The notes under the pieces were generated by a model. That model ran no database searches and was not told where the DNA came from. It worked only from the letters and a program-made list of their open reading frames with translations. Of a DNA stretch of 64,000 nt, positions 50,201-58,540 are shown piece after piece. Origin of the DNA: Antedon mediterranea (lineage: Eukaryota > Echinodermata > Crinoidea > Comatulida > Antedonidae); the NCBI RefSeq assembly GCF_964355755.1, contig NC_092671.1:13746501-13810500 (forward strand). The letters are read 5' to 3'. Position numbers and translations under genes: made by a program. The first letter of the stretch is position 1. Every line of letters starts with the position of its first letter.

Positions 50201-53200
50201 AATAAAAAGTGTTTACCAAAGTAAAAAAACACCGCGTCAATGACATTGCGCGCATAGTAACGTGCGCGCTGTTTAATCGTGGTAATGAAAATGGAGTCAG
50301 CTCTCGGTATCCCTACTTATACACATGTCGCCTTTATATTAAATCTTATAGTAATTAATATGGAATATATATTTATTTTGCATATATTTTGTTGGTGTCC
50401 TAGCCTAGGTGTCGTTGTTTTTATAATTCGCTAACTCAAGGTAGGATTAAATAATTTATAGTGTAGGCCGCCGAAACTAGACTAGGCCTAGATAGATAGC
50501 CTCGACTCTCTCTGCGTGAGCTGAGAGGTCCACGGACCCGATGTCGTCTCGTCGGCGGATTTCCGTCCAAATTAGGATAACCGATGCGTAGGCCTAGCTA
50601 GGGTGGCTACAAAAATTGACGTCTACTATCTTTAGATAGGATTTTAATTAGCAAACAATACATTGTTTGTTTGCATTGTCCATGCTTCTAAAGTAAAGGC
50701 GATGACAATGGTGTTTACTAACCCTACGAACCACCCTACGATCGACGCGTAGATAATTATCATAACAATACATCGTAGACTACGTTCAGAGAACAATGAC
50801 CTACGATGAATTTTACGTGCGAGAGTACCATTTCCGGCCATCTAGAGGTGTCATTTATCAAAATTCGGCTCGCCACAGGCCCAACCATGGTGGGCCTGTG
50901 CCTCGAATACTTAATCTAAATAATGGCTCTCCTCAACATATTGAGGAGAGCCATTAGGAGCTCTCCTCTTATATTTATAAATCAAGGTCTGAACGTCCTT
51001 ATTTTTTACCATTTTTAGCACTTTTGTACAATTAGTGTGCGCATTTTGTCATTTTTAACGTGCTCGTATAGCGTTATTTTAAGTCGGAATGGACTCAAAA
51101 TTGGTGAATGTACTAAGGATTGTGAGTAGAATGTGATTTATACATCAAATTTTATTTTTTTACGCATTTTAAGAAATGTGCGCACAAAAACGCATTTTTG
51201 CGCAGTAATTTTTTGAAACGCGCAAATGGCCTAATTCATGCTCTAAATTGATCAAAACCTAATTTTGCGCGTTTTAAATTTTTAACGCGCGATTTCACGT
51301 GCATGACCTTGAAATGCGCAACTTTTTATTTGATAATATTTTTACCCTTGACCTGAAGTTTACCTGTAGTGAATTTCATTAATATGTCATAATGAGTTAT
51401 GGAGATATGATTGATAATGTGATTTTACAAAATGGCGTATAAATGACGTCACGGATGAGTGATCACGCTGGAAAGCTGATTAGGATTAAGTTATATTATT
51501 TGAAAGATATTCTGAAATTTTGGTAATCATTGACATTAAACTTTTTGAGATAATTGTTACACAAAATAGTGTACAGAAACAATAAAAAGAAAAAAAAAAA
51601 TAATAATAATAATAAAGATTTCATACAATAACAATAGGTGATCATTTTATTCTAAATGATCACCTAATAAGTATGGTGAAATTATTTATCAATTAAATTA
51701 ACATGAACATATTGAAACAACAAAGTTTTGTATTACAGTGTGTATATTTAGTTTTTTTTTGTGGCTAATTTTTTATTTTTTAAAATAAATCTGATGATAA
51801 ATTAACCAATTGAACTAAATTTAATTGGTATTAAATTAAATATTGCAAAGCAAAACTAGGATTTTGATGGGCATCAACAAACCTTTGTAATATACAAATA
51901 CTAAACAAACGTATACTAAGTACAGTATTATAGAACATCATTCTCTTTTTCCATATTTTGAACCTTTCAATAATGTGTTGTACAACTCATAGAGGTACTC
52001 ATGTTGGATTTCTTAATAACATTCTTAATCAATTATCATAGCAAACTTTCATTTGTTGGTTTTTTTTGTAGATTGCAATATTTGCTTTAATTTTAAAGAT
52101 GTATTGTCCCATATTGTCCCTTGAAACACAAAGAATGAAGGTTAAAATATTCTAAATTTAAATTGGCCATATCAAAGTAATATTCAAGTTATTCACTTTG
52201 AGTCGAAAATTCAAGCCAAAAACAACAAGTTTACGTAATTAACAGGTAAATTAATTTGATTACATTTCGTCTGGAAAATCGTCGCGAAAGAAAGTAAACA
52301 AAGATTTCAAACCACGAGTATGCATTATGCATGATGCTAATTAGGATTGTTTACAATTCGTCACGGTTGAGAAGGTGTTCTCACACAGATCGCAAGGAAG
52401 TTTTATGATTATGCATACAGAGTAGCCAAACAAGCATGTTGCATTATGAGATATGTTTTGATCAAGTCAAGTTTTGAAACTAAGCTATATGATTTTTGTC
52501 ACTATATTAATGGGAACACCCAAGCAATATAAATCTATATATTTATGTATTAGGAATTCATTCACATGACAATCTTGTTCAAGGACAAACATATACACAA
52601 GATGCTTCACCAAAATAATCTTGGGAGTGGAACTGTTGATTAAATTATTTAGGATATCAAAATAAATAAAACCTATAAAACCTAGATAATGTAGGTTAGC
52701 CAATCTCCCTGAGAATGTTGGTTTTCTTACAGGATGTTAATGTTTCACAGAATGGTCCACTGAAGCAAGATGAACAGCTACAGGTGTAATCAGTACAGGA
52801 ACCAGCAACTGGGACACAAGCAGCTCTATTTTGACAGGCATGATTGGTACAAGCATTTGCTGAATTAAATAAAATGAATATCATTGGGATGTTATAAGCA
52901 ATCAAATAGTGTGAATGTTATAAACATTATAAAGTATATCATAATTATTTAAACATACATTAAATAAGAAACATATTACAAAAAAAAGATATGATAATGA
53001 TCTATCTTAATGGAGTTGGACGTTGTATTACATCAAAGTACAGAAGCAATCAAATGCCATAATTCAATATATAATAGCGCGCATTTCTATATTAACTATA
53101 ATTATGTTACAAGTCAATGCTTTATTTAAATCTTACCTGTTTCACAGAATGCTCCAGAGAAACATGATGGACATGTACATATGTAAGCAGTACAGGAACC

Positions 53201-56200
53201 AGCAACAGGATTACAAGCAGCTCCATTCTGACAAAGGTTACCACTGCAAGCAATCACAGCTGTAATATTGAATAAGTATGGTGAAATTATTTATCATACA
53301 ATTAACATGAACATACTGAAACAACAAAAACTGTTGTACACACTGTTGAGCTACTACTTTTGTAATAAAATGTGTATATTTAGTTTTGTTTGCTTTATTT
53401 AATTATTTATTTTTTGTGAGCAATTTTCTATTTTTTCAAGATTAAGATTTTAATTGAACTAAATTAAATTGTTATTATTAAATGTTGCAAAGCAAAACCC
53501 AAGACATGAGAATGCGGTATAAGTACTATAACAGGTTTTTAAATCTGTAACATTAAATCAATATTTTACTTTTTAAACCAGTTTGAATAAGACTGCAATA
53601 AATAACTCAAAATATTGTAGAAAAAAAAAGAAATCTGTTTATGAAATTATATTTGTTATCATAATAAATCCATTGTATATTGCAATCCAAATAGACTGCT
53701 GTGACCATATGTTGCTAATACAAAGTTAATGTTAACACTAATATTTAATAGCACACATTTCTATAGTATTAAACATAATAAGCCTGAAATAAAAAGATGT
53801 TACATGAACCAATAACAGTGTTACAAGCACCACCATTTTGACAAATGTTATTACTACAAGCATTCACACCTGTAATATTGAATAAGTATGGTGAAATTAT
53901 ATATCAATAAAATTAACATGAACATATTAAAACAATAGTGTATTGTATTGTATTGTGTATATTTAGCTTTTTTTTGTGGCTAATTTTGTATTTTTTAAAA
54001 ATAAATCTGATGATAAATTAACCAATTGAACTAAATTTAATTGGTATTAAATTAAATATTGCAAAGCAAAACTAGGATTTTGATGGGCATCAACAAACCT
54101 TTGTAATTTACAAACTAAACAAACGTATACTAAATACAGTATTATAGAACATCATTCTCTTTTCCATATTTTGAACCTTTCAATAATGTGTTGTACAACT
54201 CATAGAGGTACTCATGTTGGATTTCTTAATAACATTCTTAATCAATTATCATAGTAAACTTTCATTTGTTGGTTTTTTTGTAGATTGCAATATTTGCTTA
54301 AATTTTAAAGATGTATTGTCCCTTGAAACACAAAGAATGAAGGTTAAAATATTCTAAATTGGCCATATCAAAGTAATATTAAAGTTATTTTAGCTACCTT
54401 TTGTGGTGTTTTTAAACTTACCTGTTTCGCAGAATGATCCAGAGAAACATCCTGTACATGTACAAGTGTAAGCAGTACATGAACCAGCAACAGTGTTACA
54501 AGCAGCTCCATTCTGACAAAGGTTACCACTGCAAGCAATCACAGCTGTAATATTGAATAAGTATGGTGAAATTATTTATCAATTAAATTAACATCAACAT
54601 ATTGAAACAACAAAGTTTTGTATTACAGTGTGTATATTTAGTTTTTTTTTGTGGCTAATTTTCTATTTTTTAAAATAAATCTGATGATAAATTAACCAAT
54701 TGAACTAAATTTAATTGGTATTAAATTAAATATTGCAAAGCAACACTAGGATTTTGATGGGCATCAACAAACCTTTGTAATTTACAAATACTAAACAAAC
54801 GTATACTAAGTACAGTATTATAGAACATCATTCTCTTTTCCATATTTTGAACCTTTCAATAATGTGTTGTACAACTCATAGAGGTACTCATGTTGGATTT
54901 CTTAATAACATTCTTAATCAATTATCATAGCAAACTTTCATTTGTTGGTTTTTTTTGTAGATTGCAATATTTGCTTTAATTTTAAAGATGTATTGTCCCT
55001 TGAAACACAAAGAATGAAGGTTAAAATATTCGAAATTTAAATTGGCCATATCAAAGTAATATTAAAGTTATTCACTTTGAGTCGAAAATTCAAGCCAAAA
55101 ACAACAAGTTTACGTAATTAACAGGTAAATTAATTTTATTACATTTCGTTTGGAAAATCGTCTGGAAAATCGTCGCGAAAGAAAGTAAACAAAGATTTCA
55201 AACCACGAGTATGCATTATGCATGATGCTAATTAGGATTGTTTACAACTCGTCACGGTTGAGAAGGTGTTCTCACACAGATCGCAAGGAAGTTTTATGAT
55301 TATGCATACAGAGTAGCCAAACAAGCACGTTGCATTATGAGATATGTTTTGATCAAGTCAAGTTTTGAAACTAAGCTATATGATTTTTGTCACTATATTA
55401 ATGGGAACACCCAAGCAATATAAATCTATATATTTATGTATTAGGAATTCATTCACATGACAATCTTGTTCAAGGACAAACATATACACAAGATGCTTCA
55501 CCAAAATAATCTTGGGAGTGGAACTGTTGATTAAATTATTTAGGATATCAAAATAAATAAAACCTATAAAACCTAGATAATGTAGGTTAGCCAATCTCCC
55601 TGAGAATGTTGGTTTTCTTACAGGATGTTAATGTTTCACAGAATGGTCCACTGAAGCAAGATGAACAGCTACAGGTGTAATCAGTACAGGAACCAGCAAC
55701 CGGGACACAAGCAGCTCTATTTTGACAGGCATGATTGGTACAAGCATTTGCTGAATTAAATAAAATGAATATCATTGGGATGTTATAAGCAATCAAATAG
55801 TGTGAATGTTATAAACATTATAAAGTATATTAATCTTTAATCATATTTAAACATACATTAAATAAGAAACATATTACTAAAAAAATATATGATAATGATC
55901 TATATCTTAATGGAGTTGGACGTTGGATTACATCAAAGTACAGAAGCAATCAAATGTCATAATTCAATATATAATAGTGCGCATTTCTATATTAACTATA
56001 ATTATGTTACAATGCTTTATTTAAAACTTACCTGTTTCACAGAATGATCCAGAGAAACATGATGGACATGTACAAGTGTAAGCAGTACAGGAAAAAGCAA
56101 CAGGGTTACAAGCAGCTCCATTCTGACAAAGGTTACCACTGCAAGCAATCACAGCTGTAATATTGAATAAGCATGGTGAAATTATTTATCATACAATTAA

Positions 56201-58259
56201 CATGTACATACTGAAATAACTACACAAGTTTTTGTACACACTGTTGAGCTACTAGTTTTGTAATAAAATGCATATATTTAGTTTTGTTTGCTTTATTTAA
56301 AATGATTAAACTTATTTTTTGTGACTAATTTTCTATTTTTTCAAGATTAAGATTTTAATTGAACTAAATTAAATTGTTATTATTAAATGTTGCAAAGCAA
56401 AACCCAAGACATGAGAATGCGGTATAAGTACTATAACAGGTTTTTAAATCTGTAACATTAAATCAATATTACTTTTTAAACCAGTTTGAATAAGACTGCA
56501 ATAAATAACTCAAAATATTGTAGGAAAAAAAAGAAATCTATTTATGACATTATATTTGTTATCATAATAAATCCATTGTATATTGCAATCCAAATAGACT
56601 CCTGTGACCATATGTTGCTAATACAAAGTTAATGTTAACACTAATATTTAATAGCACACATTTCTATAGTAGGCCTATTAAACATAATAAGCCTGAAATA
56701 AAAAGATGTTACATGAACCAATAACAGTGTTACAAGCACCACCATTTTGACAAATGTTATTACTACAAGCATTCACACCTGTAATATTGAATAAGTATGG
56801 TGAAATTATATATCAATAAAATTAACATGAACATATTGAAACAATAGTGTATTGTATTTTATTGTGTATATTTAGTTTTTTTTGTGGCTAATTTTTTATT
56901 TTTTAAATAAATCTGATGATAAATTAACCAATTGAACTAAATTTAATTGGTATTAAATTAAATATTGCAAAGCAAAACTAGGATTTTGATGGGCATCAAC
57001 AAACCTTTGTAATATACAAATACTAAACAAACGTATACTAAGTACAGTATTATAGAACATCATTCTCTTTTCCATATTTTGAACCTTTCAATAATGTGTT
57101 GTACAACTCATAGAGGTACTCATGTTGGATTTCTTAATAACATTCTTAATCAATTATCATAGCAAACTTTCATTTGTTGGTTTTTTTTGTAGATTGCAAT
57201 ATTTGCTTTAATTTTAAAGATGTATTGTCCCTTGAAACACAAAGAATGAAGGTTAAAATATTCGAAATTTAAATTGGCCATATCAAAGTAATATTAAAGT
57301 TATTCACTTTGAGTCGAAAATTCAAGCCAAAAACAACAAGTTTACGTAATTAACAGGTAAATTAATTTGATTACATTTCGTCTGGAAAATCGTCGCGAAA
57401 GAAAGTAAACAAAGATTTCAAACCACGAGTATGCATTATGCATGATGCTAATTAGGATTGTTTACAACTCGTCACGGTTGAGAAGGTGTTCTCACACAGA
57501 TCGCAAGGAAGTTTTATGATTATGCATACAGAGTAGCCAAACAAGCATGTTGCATTATGAGATATGTTTTGATCAAGTTTTTTTTTTAAACTAAGCTATA
57601 TGATTTTTGTCACTATATTAATGGGAACACCCAAGCAATATAAATCTATATATTTATGTATTAGGAATTCATTCACATGACAATCTTGTTCAAGGACAAA
57701 CATATACACAAGATGCTTCACCAAAATAATCTTGGGAGTGGAACTGTTGATTAAATTATTTATGATATCAAAATAAATAAAACCTATAAAACCTAGATAA
57801 TGCAACCGGGACACAAGAAGCTCTATTTTGACAGGCATGATTGGTACAAGCATTTGCTGAATTAAATAAAATGAATATCATTGGGATGTTATAAGCAATC
57901 AAATAGTGTGAATGTTATAAACATTATAAAGTGTATTAATCTTTAATCATATTTAAACATACATTAAATAAGAAACATATTACTAAAAAAAGATATGATA
58001 ATGATCTATATCTTAATGGAGTTGGACGTTGGATTACATCAAAGTACAGAAGCAATCAAATGTCATAATTCAATATATAATAGTGCGAATTTCTATATTA
58101 ACTATATTATGTTACAATGCTTTATTTAAAACTTACCTGTTTCACAGAATGATCCAGAGAAACATGATGGACATGTACAAGTGTAAGCAGTACATGAACC
58201 AATAACAGTGTTACAAGCACCACCATTTTGACAAATGTTATTACTACAAGCATTCACAC
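37816..58259 (-). CDS. Adhesion GPCR: EGF repeats, Ig, SEA, HormR, GAIN-GPS, 7TM (5' end open)
   Basis: Gene-level model from 24 intact exons, acceptors AG and donors GT throughout. The exon lengths sum to 3,914 nt, which with the opening two-base partial codon gives 1,303 residues plus stop, and every junction phase agrees. Domain order: ten eight-cysteine EGFs, one seven-cysteine EGF, Ig, SEA, hormone-receptor-like, GAIN, GPS, seven helices, short tail. Adhesion GPCRs bind extracellular ligands, self-cleave at the GPS and signal through G proteins when the tethered peptide is exposed. The Ig-SEA-GAIN core recalls vertebrate ADGRF-type receptors, but EGF expansions there are unknown to me. 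No signal peptide was found up to 64 kb, so 5' exons lie further right or were missed. Confidence 0.85.
38537..38606 (-). CDS. aGPCR exon: TM4 and second extracellular loop
   Basis: 70 nt, phase 1 in and phase 2 out. Encodes GTPAVIVLATIFVNVDEYVDEN: helix 4, then an acidic loop leading to the conserved Cys of the next exon. Confidence 0.88.
38729..38994 (-). CDS. aGPCR exon: TM2 and TM3
   Basis: 266 nt, phase 2 in and phase 1 out. Begins RNLRKAEPKKILCNLCASLL, an intracellular loop and helix 2, followed by CTAVGAILHYFLLSSIFWM, the extracellular Cys and helix 3 with the FWM-x-x-QA motif usual in this class, then an exit toward TM4 ending in Ala-Trp. Confidence 0.92.
39225..39334 (-). CDS. aGPCR exon: TM1
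   Basis: 110 nt, phase 0 in and phase 2 out. A short acidic linker (DFYPHDDDP) follows the GPS exon, then helix 1 LALSITGLSITLLTFLAN. Confidence 0.9.
39478..39645 (-). CDS. aGPCR exon: GPS autoproteolysis motif
   Basis: 168 nt, phase 0-0. Contains CVFWDFALENGIGGWSSEGC, then YCNCNHLTNFAVLM: four Cys, two Trp and the His-Leu/Thr cleavage triad, all present. In known adhesion GPCRs cleavage occurs between Leu and Thr, and the TNFAVLM stretch is the tethered agonist. The ORF called in the other frame at 39,420-39,617 is a shadow. Confidence 0.95.
39942..40120 (-). CDS. aGPCR exon: GAIN subdomain B
   Basis: 179 nt, phase 1 in and phase 0 out. Encodes SDNFRVVVIAYRNSRLF and NGPVISFSVPD, beta-strands typical of the GAIN B subdomain before the GPS. 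An 'AYRNSRLF' segment like this is widespread in adhesion GPCRs. Confidence 0.88.
40217..40574 (-). CDS. aGPCR exon: GAIN helical subdomain A
   Basis: 358 nt, phase 0 in and phase 1 out. Starts VTSSMVGSVDNLFSIGEEIL, amphipathic helices, then LVSLEKQIGQVGLQDG. I place the donor at 40,215-40,216 (AATG/GTCAGTG) since it restores the frame with the next exon; a second GTCAGT at about 40,189-40,190 would not. Confidence 0.85.
40845..41022 (-). mobile_element. SINE, 5'-truncated copy
   Basis: Reads on the minus strand as GGTTACCCCGGTGTACTAGT, a (CA)n stretch, CTGTCGTGGACAGA, CTTAGGGGAG, AACATCTAAGTCCACAGCGC and a CGCTATATAAATG end. The same order of words is in the full SINE at 41,560-41,895 on the other strand. 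It lies in the intron between two GAIN exons. Confidence 0.7.
41059..41205 (-). CDS. aGPCR exon: first GAIN exon
   Basis: 147 nt, phase 0-0, 49 codons: MNVTEYNVEIVSEDVYNITL and ITDSALESTAVILQDIVSV. Helical content with three N-glycosylation-type Asn-x-Thr/Ser sites. The ATG at its start is only the first codon of the exon, not a start. Confidence 0.82.
41300..41430 (-). CDS. aGPCR exon: second half of hormone-receptor-like domain
   Basis: 131 nt, phase 1 in and phase 0 out. Encodes YGEPAANWTCVSDGLSTAMW and YSTPEISECGG, with the Trp and two Cys expected of a HormR domain, followed by a linker into GAIN. Confidence 0.82.
41560..41895 (+). mobile_element. tRNA-derived SINE
   Basis: Has both parts of an RNA polymerase III promoter: A box TGGCCGAGTGGG at 41,573-41,584 and B box GGTTCGAGGCTC at 41,625-41,636, in a Ser/Leu-like tRNA head. 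The body has GGGGTTACCCCGGTGTACTAG and GTCGTGGACAG, and the 3' end GCACTATACAAATTTAAAA resembles a LINE tail. Lies in an intron of the aGPCR, opposite to it. Confidence 0.75.
42012..42113 (-). CDS. aGPCR exon: first half of hormone-receptor-like domain
   Basis: 102 nt, phase 1-1. Encodes MCFEDEYNGYTFPDTLVGH and a second Cys (EKCDE). Cys, Gly-x-x-Phe-Pro and Gly spacing match the start of HormR domains found in many class B and adhesion GPCRs. Confidence 0.8.
42445..42652 (-). CDS. aGPCR exon: second half of SEA domain
   Basis: 208 nt, phase 0 in and phase 1 out. Encodes YIQVRSLQAGSVIADFNFYV, the SEA hallmark (x-SLQxGSVIxDF), and a following helix DYIDILLSSLLQVG. No clear GSxxx SEA self-cleavage site can be asserted. 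Confidence 0.85.
42940..43200 (+). mobile_element. 3' end of an L2/CR1-like LINE
   Basis: A decayed reading with an LWNGL word and LKTRLF, and a 3' UTR AAGCGCATTGAGGCTTTGCTTAATGCGCTATATAAG with an ATTATT tail. This is the usual C-terminus and end of CR1/L2 reverse-transcriptase elements. 5'-truncated, inside a SEA-domain intron, opposite to the host gene. Confidence 0.65.
43285..43397 (-). CDS. aGPCR exon: first half of SEA domain
   Basis: 113 nt, phase 1 in and phase 0 out. Encodes GVSTFQVTLIFQELEF and SSVDYQELSSTITAF. I use the acceptor TTGTATAATAG at 43,398-43,399; the nearer TTTTCAG (before GTCACT) would break the frame with the Ig exon. Confidence 0.8.
43546..43806 (-). CDS. aGPCR exon: Ig-like domain
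   Basis: 261 nt (87 codons), phase 1-1, one whole domain per exon as usual for Ig. Shows the strand B Cys (VSLYCKI), the Trp of strand C (WQWFKDD) and the strand F motif Ala-Leu-Gly-Tyr-Tyr-Trp-Cys. Such domains mediate cell-surface contacts. Confidence 0.9.
43853..46235. mobile_element. Non-autonomous DNA element with long inverted repeats and TGACCT repeats
   Basis: TTGGTTACTAG... at 43,853 through about 44,060 is inverted at about 46,040-46,235, with the CAATTAAAGGGACAGTCACA segment matching exactly. Inside, a word group (GCATCTACGCCCTCTACGGCGAA, then TTGACCTACTTAACTTT) is tandemly repeated four times at 44,026-44,630 (period about 145-160) and once inverted at 45,890-46,060. The centre, 44,640-45,560, has about four decayed copies of a unit of about 290 bp. 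No transposase. In the intron between the Ig exon and the EGF exon at 46,311. Confidence 0.7.
46311..46430 (-). CDS. aGPCR exon: seven-cysteine EGF domain next to Ig
   Basis: 120 nt, phase 1-1. Encodes NNACGRNLCQNRATC, LQASCGSYCVCAPGFEGIFC. It keeps the normal APGFEGIF end without the second extra Cys but has one added Cys before C4, so one cysteine may be unpaired. Closest to a plain EGF domain in this gene. Confidence 0.8.
46549..46800 (-). mobile_element. 3' end of a LINE (reverse-transcriptase C-terminus), (TGATGA)n tail
   Basis: On the minus strand: AGHISRRTDNRWTS, SWRPMDG, RGRQRVRWRDEIDK and ARDRSLWQKHAEAF, with one in-frame stop near the start, then a stop and a TGATGATGATGA tail. This is the familiar C-terminal block (Gly-His-x-x-Arg, RWRD-x-I, W) of Jockey/RTE-like elements. 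5'-truncated. The plus-strand ORF 46,568-46,822 is its shadow. Confidence 0.72.
46924..47712 (-). CDS. aGPCR exons: four eight-cysteine EGF domains
   Basis: Exons 46,924-47,046, 47,148-47,270, 47,367-47,489 and 47,590-47,712, each 123 nt, phase 1-1, introns about 100 bp. Three encode [25 protein letters not shown] domains almost the same as the exons of the left array. The fourth is of the other subtype (Asn-Thr-Val-Ala after C3). First donor is GTACGT, the others GTAAGT or GTAGGT-like. Confidence 0.85.
50888..50955. other. Two adjacent strong hairpins
   Basis: CACAGGCCCA pairs with TGGGCCTGTG across ACCATGG, at about 50,874-50,900. Directly after it AATGGCTCTCCTCAA (50,922-50,936) pairs perfectly with TTGAGGAGAGCCATT (50,941-50,955) across CATA. 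A following CTCTCCTC can compete for GAGGAGAG. Probably ends of decayed foldback elements; no RNA gene is recognised. Confidence 0.5.
51635..51666. other. Perfect 13-bp hairpin at the block edge
   Basis: TAGGTGATCATTT (51,635-51,647) and AAATGATCACCTA (51,654-51,666) around TATTCT. The arm word TAGGTGATCATTTT also appears near the left border of the block (47,757), so it may be a terminal motif of the inserted sequence. Confidence 0.5.
52731..53259 (-). CDS. aGPCR exons: two eight-cysteine EGF domains, unit 1
   Basis: Exon 52,731-52,859 (129 nt, donor GTAAGA) encodes a NACTNHACQNRAACVPVAGS domain with three extra residues (LTS) at its end. Exon 53,137-53,259 (123 nt) encodes the IACSGNLCQNGAAC subtype. 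Both phase 1-1 with eight cysteines in the same spacing as the left array. Confidence 0.83.
53802..53869 (-). pseudogene. Truncated aGPCR EGF exon (acceptor half)
   Basis: Acceptor and the first 68 nt of an EGF exon (NACSNNICQNGGACNTVIGSC type) remain. The second half with the donor is lost, replaced by AACATCTTTTTATTTC. The same break is at 56,711-56,778. The intact form is the exon at 58,137. Confidence 0.72.
54422..54544 (-). CDS. aGPCR exon: eight-cysteine EGF domain
   Basis: 123 nt, phase 1-1, similar to the exon at 47,590, including CAGGATGTTTCTCTGG wording and the flanking intron TTTGTGGTGTTTTTAAACTTAC. Eight cysteines retained. Confidence 0.83.
55622..56154 (-). CDS. aGPCR exons: two eight-cysteine EGF domains, unit 2
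   Basis: Exons 55,622-55,750 (129 nt) and 56,032-56,154 (123 nt), duplicates of the pair at 52,731 and 53,137. The second has Ala-Phe-Ser where the sister has Ala-Gly-Ser, just before the extra Cys. Phase 1-1 and splice borders intact. Confidence 0.83.
56711..56778 (-). pseudogene. Truncated aGPCR EGF exon (acceptor half), copy 2
   Basis: Same truncated exon as at 53,802, copied with the 2.9 kb unit. Confidence 0.72.
57803..57857 (-). pseudogene. Deleted copy of the 129-nt EGF exon
   Basis: Matches the acceptor half of the exon at 55,622 (ANACTNHAC...) but a deletion has joined it to intron sequence ending ACCTAGATAATG, removing the donor half and about 20 bp of flank. The ORF reading through it at 57,596-57,853 is not a gene. 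Confidence 0.7.
58137..58259 (-). CDS. aGPCR exon: rightmost EGF domain found
   Basis: 123 nt, phase 1-1. Encodes [30 protein letters not shown] and FSGSFCETG with eight cysteines. Its acceptor (AATATTACAG) at 58,260-58,261 needs an exon further right, which I cannot find, so the gene's 5' end is probably outside the window. Confidence 0.83.
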
Positions 58260-58540
58260 CTGTAATATTGAATAAGTATGGTGAAATTATTTATCAATAA
58301 AATTAACATGAACATACTGAAACAACAAAAACTGTTGTACACACTGTTGAGCTACTAGTTTTGTAATAAAATGTGTATATTTAGTTTTGTTTGCTTTATT
58401 TAATTATTTATTTTTTGTGAGCAATTTTCTATTTTTTCAAGATTAAGATTTTAATTGAACTAAATTAAATTGTTATTATTAAATGTTGCAAAGCAAAACC
58501 CAAGACATGAGAATGCGGTATAAGTACTATAACAGGTTTT

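Larger units (their letters stand above)
47726..51666. other. About 3.9 kb block inserted in an aGPCR intron
   Basis: Sister introns read ATATTGAATAAGTATGGTG without interruption. Here the same words are parted by about 3.9 kb. Contents: two tandem copies of a unit of about 340 bp (47,944-48,290 and 48,300-48,645), a segment at 49,170-49,680 that also occurs at about 25.83-26.1 and 27.8-28.25 kb, hairpins at 50,890-50,955 and 51,635-51,666, and GCGC-rich repeat wording at 51,000-51,300. No gene is seen; it seems to be a mosaic of repeats. Confidence 0.5.
51667..57860. repeat. Tandem duplication of about 2.9 kb carrying aGPCR EGF exons
   Basis: Equivalent exons 52,731 and 55,622 are 2,891 bp apart; 53,137 and 56,032 are 2,895 bp apart; the AATAAGTATGGTGAAATT anchor at 51,667 and 54,556 is 2,889 bp apart. 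A third, partial copy extends to about 57,860. Within each unit a piece of about 0.5 kb is itself repeated (51.67-52.2 versus 53.88-54.4 kb). Confidence 0.82.
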
